64,000 bases of DNA from Burkholderia contaminans (GCF_029633825.1 NZ_CP090642.1:620001-684000); one strand, 5' to 3'; counted from the first letter of the stretch, positions 39,091 to 48,318 are shown. The notes: generated by a model not told the origin, from the sequence alone. Numbers and translations are program-made.

Positions 39091-39311
39091 TCCGGATCCT
39101 TCCGTGGCGACGTCCCGAACAGCTCGCCGACCCGAATGCCGGAGCATCGAATTCGGGGGGCATCACGATGAAATATCGCAGGCCCGCGGCGGCGATGCTG
39201 TCGCGTCTCCATCGAGTCGGCGGCGCGCTGCCCCCGCCGCTGCAAATGCCGATTCAACGGCGCGCGGTTCGACTCGCGCAGTGCGATCGAACCGCGAGGT
39301 GATTCGCGCGC

Positions 39312-40016
39312 TCATTGCTCGAGATACACCTTGAGTCGCATCAGGCTGCGGCGAATCCAGCTCTTCATCGTGCCGAGCGGCACCTGCATGCGTTCGGCCA
39401 GCTCCGCGTACGACGCCCCGCCATGAAACGCTTCCCGCAGCACATACGCCTGCCGTTCGCCCAGATGCGCGAGCCCGCGCTCCAGACGCAGGCGCTCCTG
39501 GCTCGCCTGCGCGCCAAGGTCGGGTGTCGGGTTTTCGTCGGGGATCGACAGCGCCAGTTCGTCGTCGAGCGGAACCTCGCGGTGCTGCCTGATCCGGTCG
39601 ATGGTCCGATTGCGTGCGAGCGTCATCAGCCATGTCATCGCCGTGCCGCGTCCGGCGTCGAATGAGTCGGCGCGACGCCACGCCGTCGTGAACACGTCCT
39701 GAAGCAGGTCTTCCGCTTCGTGGCGGTCGCGGATCATCCGGACGATCACGCCGTACAGCCGCGCCGCCGTCAATCGATACAACTGCGCGAACGCGTGCTC
39801 GTCGCCGGCAGCGACGCGAGACAGCAATTGGTCGAGTTCCGCATGCGCGTCAGGTGCTTCGTCGGGCTGAACCACCGCATCGGCGGTGAATTCGGTTCTG
39901 CCGCCCGGGCGCGACCTCGCGCGGGACGCGTCCCGGCGTTGCTGCCTGCCTGAATGCGGCTTCGTCGATCGACCCTGGCCGGACGACGGGCGGAGCGAAT
40001 CGTGCGAGCAGTTCAT
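39312..40016 (-). CDS. ECF RNA polymerase sigma factor (no adjacent anti-sigma)
   Basis: 234 residues from MNCSHDSLRP, with GGAG six bases upstream. Sigma region 2 is at residues ~75-145 (FAQLYRLTAARLYGVIVRMI, EAEDLLQDVFTTAWRR, NRTIDRIRQHR) and region 4 at the C-terminus (ASYAELAERMQVPLGTMKSW). It is closely related to the second sigma factor at 50033-50644, the two ending KVYLEQ and KVCLEQ. Nothing resembling an anti-sigma gene follows. It is the third gene of a likely operon: LitR-like regulator, folE, sigma factor. Control is thus probably at the level of its light-dependent transcription. Confidence 0.88.
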   Translation of the reverse strand: MNCSHDSLRPSSGQGRSTKPHSGRQQRRDASRARSRPGGRTEFTADAVVQPDEAPDAHAELDQLLSRVAAGDEHAFAQLYRLTAARLYGVIVRMIRDRHEAEDLLQDVFTTAWRRADSFDAGRGTAMTWLMTLARNRTIDRIRQHREVPLDDELALSIPDENPTPDLGAQASQERLRLERGLAHLGERQAYVLREAFHGGASYAELAERMQVPLGTMKSWIRRSLMRLKVYLEQ

Positions 40017-40132
40017 CGGGAACTCCGTATGGCTTTGCGCTTCCTGCTGTTGCGCGCCCGCGGTGACGAGCGGGCGCGGCTCATGGCCGGGCACGGTGCC
40101 GTCGCATTCGTCGCGAATGCCTGTCGCGCGCA

Positions 40133-40864
40133 TTACGCATGCTTTCCGGACAACAAGGCGAGAAACTCTCGGCGAAGCGATGCGTCCGCGAGAAATTTCC
40201 CGCGCATCACGCTGTTGGTCATTCTTGCCTGGTCGTCCTTGGTGCCGCGCCAATGCATGCAGAAGTGCTCGGCCTCGAGTACGACGGCAAGCCCGTCGGG
40301 CGAGATGCGCGATTCGAGGAGATCGGCGATCTGCTTGACCGCTTCTTCCTGGATCTGCGGGCGCGTCATGACCCAGTTCACGAGCCTTCCGTACTTCGAC
40401 AGGCCGATCAGATTCGACGCGGCGCTCGGCAGCACGCCGATCCAGATGCGGCCCATGATCGGGCAGAGATGATGCGAGCACGCGCTGCGCACGCGCAGCG
40501 GCCCGACGATCAGCAGCTCGTCCAGCCGCTCGACGTTCGGAAATTCGGTGACCGACGGCGCCGCGTCGTAGCGGCCCGCGAACACTTCGTGGATGAACAT
40601 CTTCGCGACGCGCCGCGAGGTTTCCCGGGTGTTGTGGTCGTTGTCGACATCGATCACGAGCGAGCGCAGCACCGCTTCCATTCCCTGCGCAACTTCGTTC
40701 TGCAACGCCTCCAGTTCGCCGTCGCGCAGGTGCGCGGCGATGTTGTCGTTTGCATGGAAGCGCACGCCCGCGTTCTCGAGCCGACGACGGATGATGTGCG
40801 ACAGAGGAATGCCCTCGTCGATCGCAGTCAAGGTGTGTTCGGGAGCGTCGATCAAATTGCCCAT
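40133..40864 (-). CDS. folE: GTP cyclohydrolase I
   Basis: 243 residues. Zinc and active-site motifs are SACSHHLCPIMG (usually CEHHxxPxxG; here Glu is replaced by Ser) and VVLEAEHFCMHWRG. GLSKYGRLVNW corresponds to GLSKxxRxV. The enzyme converts GTP to dihydroneopterin triphosphate, the first step to folate and pterins. The placement between a LitR-like regulator and an ECF sigma factor suggests extra folate or pterin made on illumination, for instance for the methenyl-THF antenna of the class I photolyase. Probably a paralogue of a housekeeping folE elsewhere. Confidence 0.88.
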   Translation of the reverse strand: MGNLIDAPEHTLTAIDEGIPLSHIIRRRLENAGVRFHANDNIAAHLRDGELEALQNEVAQGMEAVLRSLVIDVDNDHNTRETSRRVAKMFIHEVFAGRYDAAPSVTEFPNVERLDELLIVGPLRVRSACSHHLCPIMGRIWIGVLPSAASNLIGLSKYGRLVNWVMTRPQIQEEAVKQIADLLESRISPDGLAVVLEAEHFCMHWRGTKDDQARMTNSVMRGKFLADASLRREFLALLSGKHA

Positions 40865-40963
40865 TTCGGTTCGTTTCTCGAGGTTAGGGGGTCATGCGAT
40901 GGATCGCGACAGAGGCGATGATTTGCCTGTGTTTCCTGGATAAAAGCCGGGCGAACGCCGCCG

Positions 40964-41779
40964 CTATTTCGACGACGCGCCGACGGGGTGGCGCTCACCA
41001 GGCGTGCGCGGGCGTGCATGGCGGCCCGGCAGCGTCACCGGAGATCCGGTCCTGATCGCGCACGACGGACCCATTGGCGTTGCCGGGGCCCAGCCGCCGA
41101 CGTCCCGGCGGAACCGCAACATCGGGTCGTTCGCCGTCGGCTTCGCCGCGAGCATGACGGCGGCGGACTGTTGCAACCTGGCCAGGACGAACGCTTGGTC
41201 GACGCGGCCGCCGACCGAGTGAAACAGGTGGAACCCTGCAAGGCGGATCAACGCGAGGGCCTGCACGCTGCCGTACTCATAGATGATCGCGGCCGCGCGG
41301 ACACGGCGCGCCTGGGCCAGCGACACGAATTGAATCGCCAGATTCATCTGCAACGACGAAACCTCGGCAATCAGCGCGTCGACGGCCTGGCCGGGCTGTC
41401 GTAGCGCCCGCGACACCGATTCGACGCGCTCGCTGACGTGCAGGCCGGCCTGCTCGATCGTTTCGTCGGATGCAGTCAGGACGCCCGTGACGAGTAGCGT
41501 GGGACACACGCGAGCCGCGACGGTGTTCGATCGCCGCTCGGGCAGTGCGCCGTGCAGGCTGGCGCTTGCACACCGGTCGGTCACCTGCGGCGAGCGGCGC
41601 CGGCAGCGTTGGCCGCGCTGCTGCGCGGCGACCCGCAAACGCGATGCAATCGGCCGGTCGGGTGCCGCACCGGCGTGGTGTGACGGGCTGCGTGCCGGGG
41701 CGACGGACACGCGCGCCATCCATGAAGCCGGACACGCCGGAAACCGGCGCGGCTTGATGTCGTGATTGCGTGTTGGCAC
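40964..41779 (-). CDS. Second LitR/CarH-like regulator, HTH degenerate or replaced
   Basis: About 271 residues from a GTG at 41779 (MPTRNHDIKP), with GGGAGG upstream. Residues ~105-220 clearly match the sensor half of the first LitR (TLLVTGVLTASDETIEQAGL; the segment RVRAAAIIYEYGSVQALALI parallels AHAVAVVYGFGTAEAVELA). The first ~100 residues do not show a readable MerR HTH, and the Cys-rich C-terminal domain of the first copy is missing. Either the DNA-binding half has drifted or been frameshifted, or the protein acts as a partner of the first LitR. It leads the folE-sigma operon. Confidence 0.65.
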   Translation of the reverse strand: MPTRNHDIKPRRFPACPASWMARVSVAPARSPSHHAGAAPDRPIASRLRVAAQQRGQRCRRRSPQVTDRCASASLHGALPERRSNTVAARVCPTLLVTGVLTASDETIEQAGLHVSERVESVSRALRQPGQAVDALIAEVSSLQMNLAIQFVSLAQARRVRAAAIIYEYGSVQALALIRLAGFHLFHSVGGRVDQAFVLARLQQSAAVMLAAKPTANDPMLRFRRDVGGWAPATPMGPSCAIRTGSPVTLPGRHARPRTPGERHPVGASSK

Positions 41780-41813
41780 GGGGCCTCCCTCGGTCGATTC
41801 ATGCGTCACAGCT

Positions 41814-41859
41814 GGATTGTATGCAAATTTTCCGGAAAGTGAAGCGGAAAAGTGATTCA
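41814..41859 (-). promoter_or_regulatory. LitR-cluster promoter element, copy 2
   Basis: 46 bp matching 34772-34817. TACAAT on the minus strand at 41821-41816. It lies 34 bases before the GTG start of the second regulator. Confidence 0.6.
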
Positions 41860-42338
41860 CATAACAATATGTACCGGATTCTTTTGAGTCATTTGCCTCG
41901 TCGGTGCTGTAAGGTTGCGTTGCGAGCACGGGAGTGCTCATTTATGCAAGGGAACTTTGTGTTGGTGTGGCGTATGAAACGATTTTCGGCGTCAATGGGG
42001 TGGCAGTTAATTTGTGCCACGACGGGCCAGAAAGTACGCCGGGAGATGTGCGATTTGGATGCATGCATCGACCGTGTCGCACATTTGCGTGTCGATAAGG
42101 CGGGATCCGGTCCGCGGCCGTTCCCGCAAGCGTCGTGCAGTTGAAACGGGGCGGAGTGAACCGCCTGTAGGCAGCCAAGGGGCCACGGGGAAGGGGGAGG
42201 ACTGCTCTGACGAGCGCGCCTATGCGCACACCGGCGCCGATCGATCCCGATTCCCCGAAACAGGCGCGAGCATTCCGTCTCGGATCGAAGCGCTATCCGG
42301 GCCCGCGCGCTGCTCGCGACCGGCTCGCCAACGCGAAG
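41860..42338. other. Intergenic region, partly AT-rich
   Basis: About 480 bases between the second LitR promoter element and the DUF2256 gene stop. AT-rich to about 42050. No gene recognised. Confidence 0.35.
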
Positions 42339-42509
42339 TCACCAACGTGCAGCGTTTGGCTTCATGCGGGAGCGCGGCCTCCGATTCCGACGGCAACGCT
42401 CCGAGCAATATCGGACTTCGTCCCAGGCGGCTTTCCATTTCTTTCTCCAGCTGAAAGGCAAGCCGCAGGTCTCGCATGTCTTCTCAGGCAAATGCATCTT
42501 GTTGACCAT
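42339..42509 (-). CDS. DUF2256 zinc-ribbon protein, photolyase companion
   Basis: A 56-residue protein, short enough to be missed by gene finders. From [19 protein letters not shown] it continues [20 protein letters not shown] and RRNRR, the exact DUF2256 layout: CxxC, a W-R-K-K-W core, then CxxxC. The four Cys should bind zinc. The family is known almost only from genomes with cryptochrome/photolyase genes, often next to them. It lies 94 bases after the chalcone-isomerase-like gene, same strand, at the end of the lipid operon. No strong ribosome-binding site is seen. Confidence 0.85.
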   Translation of the reverse strand: MVNKMHLPEKTCETCGLPFSWRKKWKAAWDEVRYCSERCRRNRRPRSRMKPNAARW

Positions 42510-42603
42510 GGCGAATCACGCGTCGAGAAGGATCCTGGCGAACTGTCCGGTCGCGCGGCGCTGCCGGCGTCGATACACCGGACCATTGCCGCTCACCGTC
42601 GAA

Positions 42604-43137
42604 TCAGCGCGCATCGTCGCCCAGCAATTGACGGCGCAACGACTTTGCCCGCGTGCGCGGGTCGAGCCAGATCGAGAAGAATGCGCGCGCGAACGCCGGG
42701 TCGGTCACGTCGGCCGTGAGGCGGCCGTTGGTGTAGAAGCGTGCGCCACGCTCGGGCACATACACACCGCACAGCACGTCGCCGCGCGATACGTCGGTGA
42801 ACGCCCGTTCGATATCGCGGCGCCATGCATCGAGCGTCGCAGCCGGCAACGGCGCGGGTGCGAGTCGCTCGATCTCGTCCATGCCCGTCGAGACGAGCCG
42901 CTCGCCTTTCACGTCGTGACGGTAGGCCAGCGACAACGCAAACGGCGTGTCGAACGCGCCGGGGGGCCGGGGCGCCCACAGCTGGGCGTCGTACAGGCAA
43001 ATGCCCAGTATGCAGAACCGGCCGGATCCGATCAGTCGCGCCGACGCGATGTCGTCGACGCAGCTCGCGCCGGCGAACAAGGGTGCAGCCAGCGCCGCGG
43101 CCGCGACCGCGGCGAGCATCGCAAGCCGGCGCCGCAT
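42604..43137 (-). CDS. Periplasmic chalcone-isomerase-like protein
   Basis: 177 residues. Signal peptide (MRRRLAMLAAVAAAALAAPLFAG), then a chalcone-isomerase-like fold: RLIGSGRFCILGICLYDAQLW, FALSLAYRHDVKGERLVSTG, DVLCGVYVPERGARFYTNG and ARAFFSIWLDPRT. Bacterial members bind small hydrophobic ligands, possibly fatty acids, rather than flavonoids. It directly follows the CFA-like gene (one base between stop and start), suggesting a role with modified lipids in the periplasm. Confidence 0.82.
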   Translation of the reverse strand: MRRRLAMLAAVAAAALAAPLFAGASCVDDIASARLIGSGRFCILGICLYDAQLWAPRPPGAFDTPFALSLAYRHDVKGERLVSTGMDEIERLAPAPLPAATLDAWRRDIERAFTDVSRGDVLCGVYVPERGARFYTNGRLTADVTDPAFARAFFSIWLDPRTRAKSLRRQLLGDDAR

Positions 43138-43138
43138 G

Positions 43139-44356
43139 TCAGCCGCCCGACGACACGATGAAATGCATCACGTCGGTCCGCCGCTCGGCAAATCCCGCTT
43201 CGCAATAGGCGAGATAGAGGCGCCAGGTGCGAATGAACGTCTCGTCGAACCGTTGCGCGCGCACCGAGTCGATGCGCGCCTCGAACGCGGCCCGCCAGGT
43301 GCGCAGCGTGCGCGCGTAGTCGTCGCCGAACGCGAGCACCGGTTCGGCGGCCAGGCCGGCCCGCCGCGCGGCATCGACGAAACGCTCCGGGCTCGGCAGC
43401 ATCCCGCCGGGAAAGATGAACTCGCGAATGAAGTCGCTAGACGTGCGGTACGCGTCGAATAGCGAATCGATGATCGTGATCGATTGAATCAGCGCGCGAG
43501 CACCGGGCTTCAGGCGCTGCCTGAGCGTGTCGAAGTACACCGGCCAGAACGTTTCGCCCACGGCCTCGAACATCTCGATCGACACGATCGCGTCGTATTG
43601 GCCGTCGACGTCGCGATAGTCGCGCAATTCGAGCGTGACGCGATCGGACAGCCCGTCGCGGGCAACGCGCTCGGCGGCCAGCGCGTATTGCGCCTGCGAG
43701 ATGGTGACGCCATGCACGCGGATGCCTTGCCGTGCCGCATGCACGGCGAACCCGCCCCAGCCGCAGCCGATCTCGAGCACGCGCATGCCGGCGCGCAGGC
43801 CGAGCGAATCGACGATGCGCTGATACTTCGCCGTTTGCGCGTCGGCGAGCGAACGCTGCGCGTCGCCGTCGAAGCAGGCGCTCGAATACGTCCACGTGTC
43901 GTCGAGCCACAATCCGTAAAAGTCGTTGCCGAGATCGTAGTGCGCGTGGATGTTGCGGCGGCTGCCGGCCCGCGTATTCATCCTCAGCCGGTGGCGCAGC
44001 GCGTACCAGAGGCGTGCCAGGCGGCCGCCGGTCACCGTCGTCGCGATCACCGGCTGGTTGCGGATCGCGAGGCGCAGCAGCGCGACGAGTTCGGGCGTGT
44101 CGATCCAGCCGGCGCGATACGCTTCCGCGAATCCGATGTCGCCCGCGCGCAGGATCGCACGGCATGCCCGCCAGTCGCGGACCTGCAGCGTCGCGGCCGG
44201 CTGGCGGTGCGGATCGCCGAACACGTGTTGCGCGCCTTCGGGCGTCACGAGCGTCAGGTGCCCGTCGTGGATTTGTCGGAGCAGCGCGAGGAACAACCGG
44301 GCCGAGAGCGGCATCGCCGGTTGCGATGCGGGAGACAGCAGGCGCAGCAAGGTCAT
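43139..44356 (-). CDS. Cyclopropane-fatty-acid synthase-like SAM methyltransferase (405 aa)
   Basis: Full-length CFA-synthase family: N-terminal substrate domain (residues ~20-110), then the SAM domain with VLEIGCGWGGFAVHAA, SIEMFEAVGETFWPVYF and FIREFIFPGGMLPS. In the catalytic-loop motif YSCAY the sequence is YSSAC, so the usual Cys is Ser there. It modifies double bonds of membrane phospholipid acyl chains by methylation or cyclopropanation. Its start overlaps the DUF1365 stop (ATGA). Together with the FAD oxidoreductase and DUF1365 it matches the operon type seen in ECF/ChrR singlet-oxygen regulons. Confidence 0.9.
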   Translation of the reverse strand: MTLLRLLSPASQPAMPLSARLFLALLRQIHDGHLTLVTPEGAQHVFGDPHRQPAATLQVRDWRACRAILRAGDIGFAEAYRAGWIDTPELVALLRLAIRNQPVIATTVTGGRLARLWYALRHRLRMNTRAGSRRNIHAHYDLGNDFYGLWLDDTWTYSSACFDGDAQRSLADAQTAKYQRIVDSLGLRAGMRVLEIGCGWGGFAVHAARQGIRVHGVTISQAQYALAAERVARDGLSDRVTLELRDYRDVDGQYDAIVSIEMFEAVGETFWPVYFDTLRQRLKPGARALIQSITIIDSLFDAYRTSSDFIREFIFPGGMLPSPERFVDAARRAGLAAEPVLAFGDDYARTLRTWRAAFEARIDSVRAQRFDETFIRTWRLYLAYCEAGFAERRTDVMHFIVSSGG

Positions 44357-45207
44357 GGACGAGCCTCGTGATCGGACAGCGCCGAGCGGCCGCGTGGCGA
44401 CGCGCCCGGCGAACGGGACAATGGCGAATCGGCAGCGGCAGGACGGCCGGGGGGCGTCTTGCCGTAGAACGGCACGCGCGCGAGCCACAGCCGCAGCGCT
44501 TGCCAATGAATGCGAATGACGACGTTGATCGCGTTCAGCGGCTGCCGGGCCAGCGCGCGCCATGCGCGTGCCGCCGTCAGCGGCGCGGACTGCATGGCGA
44601 TTGCCGTGCGCAGCAGCAGGCCGTCGTCGTCGCGATAGTCGATCGCCACGCTCAGGTGGTCGCCGCACTGACGCACGCGAAACGCGTAATCGCCAACGAT
44701 GTCGCAAAACGGCGAGACATGAAACGTCTTGCGGCAGACCAGCACGGTGTCGGCGTCGATCGGCGCGTGACGCATCGCACTCAGCAGGTAGCCGTGGTGC
44801 GCACCGAACGTGTTGCGCACATCGGCGTACAGCGCGCGCAGCCGGCCCGCGCGGTCGTAGCAGTACCAGAAGCTCACCGGATTGAATGCGTAGCCGAAGA
44901 CGCGCGGGATCGTCTGCAGCCAGATCGGGCCGTCGGCGGGAATGCCGGCGTGCGCGAGGACATCGCGCATCCACGGGCCGAGCGCGCGGCCGTCGCGCGG
45001 GCCGTAGTCGCGGGAAGCGAGCGCGAGCGGGGCCCAGCGATCGATGCCGAACCAGCCGGCGTCGATCTCGGCCAGCCGCTCGACGTCGCAGCAGACCTGG
45101 AATATCGGGTACGCGAACGCATGGCGCACCGGCCGCAGCCGTTCATGCATCACGGTGCCGACGAGAAGCCGGGCGGCCGTGCCGTCGCGGGCAAAGGGCG
45201 TGTTCAT
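44353..45207 (-). CDS. DUF1365 family protein
   Basis: 284 residues. Typical start with LLVGTVMHERLRPVRHAFAY, and core RVFGYAFNPVSFWYCYDRAG and FHVSPFCDIVGDYAFR, diagnostic of DUF1365. Biochemical role unknown. The gene almost always sits between a FAD/NAD-binding oxidoreductase and a CFA-like methyltransferase, as here, with four-base overlaps on both sides (45204-45207, 44353-44356). It probably takes part in acyl-chain modification. Confidence 0.92.
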   Translation of the reverse strand: MNTPFARDGTAARLLVGTVMHERLRPVRHAFAYPIFQVCCDVERLAEIDAGWFGIDRWAPLALASRDYGPRDGRALGPWMRDVLAHAGIPADGPIWLQTIPRVFGYAFNPVSFWYCYDRAGRLRALYADVRNTFGAHHGYLLSAMRHAPIDADTVLVCRKTFHVSPFCDIVGDYAFRVRQCGDHLSVAIDYRDDDGLLLRTAIAMQSAPLTAARAWRALARQPLNAINVVIRIHWQALRLWLARVPFYGKTPPGRPAAADSPLSRSPGASPRGRSALSDHEARP

Positions 45208-46508
45208 GGGCGAGCCCAGGCCGGCGCGATGCCGAAGCTGCGGGCGACGCGCAACGCCGATTTCAGTCCGTCCTCATGGAACCCGTAGCCCGTCCACGCT
45301 CCCGCAAACCACGTATTGCGCCGCCCTTGCAGCATCGGCAGGCGATGCTGCGCATCCACGGCCGCGAGATCGAGCAGCGGGTGCTCGTAATCGTAGCGGC
45401 CGAGCTGGGTGTCGGGCGCGGGCTCGTCGACCGGATTCAACGTGACGACGACCGGCGAGCGGAACGGCAGCGGCTGCAACTGGTTGAGCAGGTAGCTCAC
45501 GCACACCGGCGATTCGCCGCCCGTGCGCCTCGGCCGGCCGCCCAGGTAGTTCCATGCCGACCACACGCGCCGCCGGCGCGGCAGCAACGCGGTATCGGTA
45601 TGAAGCACCGCGACGTTGTGCTGGTAGCGCACGGCGCCGAGCACGTCGCGCTCGGCCTTGCTCGCATCCGCGAGCAGCCGCAGGCTGGTCGGCGCATGGC
45701 ATGCGAGCACGACCGCGTCGAAACGCTCGTGACCGGCCGTATCGGTCGCCACCGTCACGCCCGCGTCGTCGCGCCGTATCGCGCGGACCGGCGTGTTCAC
45801 GCGCACGTCGTCGAGCGTCGCGGCGATGCGCTCGACGTACTGCCGCGCGCCGCCCGCGACGGTGCGCCAGGTCGGCCGGTTGTTGACCTGCAGCAACGCG
45901 TGATTCAGGCAGAAGCGCAGGAAGGTCGCCGCCGGAAACCGCAGGATGTCGTTGGCCGCGCTCGACCAGATGGCGGCCGCCATCGGCAGCAGGTAGTGAT
46001 GCTGGAACGATGCGCCGTAACCGCCGGCCGTGAGCAGTTCGCCGACCGAAAGACGCTGCCGGCTCGCCGATTCGAGGTGATCTTGCGCGGACGCGTTGAA
46101 GCGCAGGATGTCGCGCAACATGCCGAGAAAGGTCGGCGAGAACAGGTTGCGGCGTTGCGCGAACACCGTGTTCAGGTTGCTGCCGGCCCATTCGAGCCGG
46201 CCGCCGTCGACCGAAACCGAAAACGACATGTCGGTCGAATGGGCGGCCACGCCCAGTTCGTCGAACAGCGCGATCAGGTTCGGATAGGTCCGGTCGTTGA
46301 ACACGAGGAATCCCGTGTCGACGGGGTGGCGTGCGCCGTCGAGGTCGACGTCGACCGTGTGCGTGTGACCGCCGAGATAGTCGGCGGCCTCGAACAGCGT
46401 CACACGGTGACGGCGGGCCAGCAAGTATGCGCTGGCCAGGCCCGCGATGCCGGCGCCGACGACGGCAATCCGCCGGCCGGGCAGCGACATTGAAAGTTCC
46501 GGGTGCAT
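45204..46508 (-). CDS. NAD/FAD-binding amine-oxidase-like protein (COG2907 type)
   Basis: 434 residues. FAD motif IAVVGAGIAGLASAYLLARR, then LFEAADYLGGHTHTVDVDLDG, PVDTGFLVFNDRTYPNLIAL and the C-terminal FAGAWTGYGFHEDGLKSALR. This is the oxidoreductase paired with DUF1365 and CFA-type enzymes. In Rhodobacter its relatives belong to the singlet-oxygen regulon and are tied to furan fatty acid formation (from memory). It leads the second part of the lipid operon. GGAG lies about ten bases upstream of the start, and an alternative start MSLPGRR is at 46490. Confidence 0.9.
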   Translation of the reverse strand: MHPELSMSLPGRRIAVVGAGIAGLASAYLLARRHRVTLFEAADYLGGHTHTVDVDLDGARHPVDTGFLVFNDRTYPNLIALFDELGVAAHSTDMSFSVSVDGGRLEWAGSNLNTVFAQRRNLFSPTFLGMLRDILRFNASAQDHLESASRQRLSVGELLTAGGYGASFQHHYLLPMAAAIWSSAANDILRFPAATFLRFCLNHALLQVNNRPTWRTVAGGARQYVERIAATLDDVRVNTPVRAIRRDDAGVTVATDTAGHERFDAVVLACHAPTSLRLLADASKAERDVLGAVRYQHNVAVLHTDTALLPRRRRVWSAWNYLGGRPRRTGGESPVCVSYLLNQLQPLPFRSPVVVTLNPVDEPAPDTQLGRYDYEHPLLDLAAVDAQHRLPMLQGRRNTWFAGAWTGYGFHEDGLKSALRVARSFGIAPAWARP

Positions 46509-46600
46509 CGCGAATGGTCTCCGTCAGTCACAAGTGCAGGTTCGGGAATCACATGTGCTCATATACGTCGCACCGCACGCGGCGGATGCAGGCGCGGTGG

Positions 46601-47221
46601 TCATTCGCGATCGCCGGGCGACGCGAAGCCCGGCTTGCCGATCTGGTCGGGTGTTTGCGGCACCCGCCTGAAGCGCGACGTGTCGTAACCCATCGCATCG
46701 AGCCGGGCGAGCAGCGAGCGATAGGTGGCCTCGTCCATCGTCGGCTCGCGCGAGAAGATCCAGCCGAGCGTCTTGCCCGGGTAGCCGAGGATCGTGTACC
46801 GGTAGTCGGGATCGACGTAGAGCGTCAGTTGCGTGACATACACCGGCCAGAACAGCCGCACGCGCCATTCGCCGCCGCCGCTGCCGGGCTTGACGGCGTC
46901 GACGAACCGATAGTGCGTCTCGGGCTGGTCGAAGCCGCCTTTGCGGCCGACGAATGCGTCGTCGATCCTGCCGTCGTCGCGCAGGCGCCACTCGGCCCGG
47001 CTGCCGACGAAGCGGCGTTCCGCGAAATACGGGATGTTCGCGATCACGTACCAGCGGCCCATGTAGCGCGGCAGGTCGACGGGTACGGTCGACAGCGGAG
47101 CGGCGGCGCGCGGATTCGGGTTCGGCGGGCTGCCCGAGCACCCGGCGGCCCCGATCGCGAGCGCCGTCACGACCGTGACGGCGGCACGGCGGAGAACCCG
47201 GTACGCGATCGCGGCCGTCAT
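46601..47221 (-). CDS. Lipocalin-family lipoprotein (Blc-like)
   Basis: 206 residues. Lipoprotein signal with GAAGC lipobox, then the lipocalin motif [14 protein letters not shown] and the barrel strands ([40 protein letters not shown]). Blc-type lipocalins bind lysophospholipids or fatty acids at the outer membrane. Its start overlaps the stop of the upstream methyltransferase (ATGA at 47218-47221). It probably handles modified or damaged membrane lipids. Confidence 0.88.
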   Translation of the reverse strand: MTAAIAYRVLRRAAVTVVTALAIGAAGCSGSPPNPNPRAAAPLSTVPVDLPRYMGRWYVIANIPYFAERRFVGSRAEWRLRDDGRIDDAFVGRKGGFDQPETHYRFVDAVKPGSGGGEWRVRLFWPVYVTQLTLYVDPDYRYTILGYPGKTLGWIFSREPTMDEATYRSLLARLDAMGYDTSRFRRVPQTPDQIGKPGFASPGDRE

Positions 47222-48318
47222 GCGAGAACCCGGCGCTTGTCGAACAGATAGTGGGCGACGCCCCATTCCTGCCCGTCGGCATAGCCGAACAGCTCGGCGA
47301 CCGCCATGTAGAACATCCGCCAGCGCTGGAACCAGATGCGGGCGTCGGCGCCGTAGACCGTCTCGAAAATCGGCATGACCCGGGGGCGCGCCGCATCGAG
47401 CGACGCGAGCCACTGATTGGCCGTGCGGGCGTAGTGAGTCCCGTCGAGCCACCATTGGCGGGCGATGCGCACGTCGTCCTGGAACCGCAGCAGCAGGTCG
47501 GCCGACGGCATCGTCCCGCCCGTGAAGAAATAGCGCGACATCCAGTCGGTGTCGTCGTGCACCGCGAAGTGATAGGCGAGCAGCTTGTGCGCGAAGATGT
47601 GCACGAAGAGCTTGCCGTCGTCGTGCATCCAGCGCGCGATTTTGGCGAGCAGTTGCCCGTAGTTCTTCATGTGCTCGAACATCTCGATCGAAAGCACGCG
47701 GTCGAAACCGGCATCCGCGGGATCGAAGTCGAACTCCACCACGTTGCCGGTGACGATTCGCAGATTCGTCAGCCCGCGCTGCGCCGCGCATCGCTCGATG
47801 AAGTGGCGTTGACCGTGCGAATTCGACAGGCCGACGATCTGCGCGGCCGGATACCGTTCGGCGAGCCAAAGCGACAGCGAACCCCAGCCGCATCCGAGGT
47901 CGAGAATGCGCTGGCCGTCCTCCAGCCTGGCGCGCTGCGCGTACAACGCCAGCATGGCTTCTTCTGCCTGCGACAGCGTTTCGTCGCCGCGCGGGTAATA
48001 GCCGCACGAATATTTGAGCCGCGGGCCGAGATGGGCCTCGAAGAAGCTGCCGGGCACTTCGTAATGCTGCGTGTTCGCCGCGAGCGTCTCGATTGCGATC
48101 GGGCTCGCGCCCAGTTCACGCACCAGCGTGTCGTAGGCCGCCGCGCGCCGTTCACCGTCATCCGCGTGTTCGTCGCGCAGGCGTTGCCGCATGAGCGAGC
48201 GCATGCCGGCCCGGATCAGCCGGTCCGGCAGCCAGCCGCGCTCGCAGCAGCGAATCAGCCAGGCGTCGTTGGGTGCCGCCGCCGAGGCCGGCGACGGTTG
48301 CGAGGTGGTAGCAGTCAT
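47218..48318 (-). CDS. CFA-synthase-like SAM methyltransferase (366 aa)
   Basis: Second methyltransferase of the cluster, from a different CFA subgroup: short N-terminus, then [54 protein letters not shown] and [15 protein letters not shown]. The catalytic-loop Cys (YSCGY) is kept, unlike in the 405-aa paralogue. It could methylate unsaturated acyl chains as a first step toward methylated or furan fatty acids (inference). Four-base overlaps join it to DUF1295 upstream and lipocalin downstream. Confidence 0.9.
   Translation of the reverse strand: MTATTSQPSPASAAAPNDAWLIRCCERGWLPDRLIRAGMRSLMRQRLRDEHADDGERRAAAYDTLVRELGASPIAIETLAANTQHYEVPGSFFEAHLGPRLKYSCGYYPRGDETLSQAEEAMLALYAQRARLEDGQRILDLGCGWGSLSLWLAERYPAAQIVGLSNSHGQRHFIERCAAQRGLTNLRIVTGNVVEFDFDPADAGFDRVLSIEMFEHMKNYGQLLAKIARWMHDDGKLFVHIFAHKLLAYHFAVHDDTDWMSRYFFTGGTMPSADLLLRFQDDVRIARQWWLDGTHYARTANQWLASLDAARPRVMPIFETVYGADARIWFQRWRMFYMAVAELFGYADGQEWGVAHYLFDKRRVLA

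Noticed and set aside
39169..39303. A 44-codon plus-strand ORF starting MKYRRPAAAML
   Set aside because: Short, arginine-rich and without homology cues. It ends next to the convergent sigma gene; probably chance.
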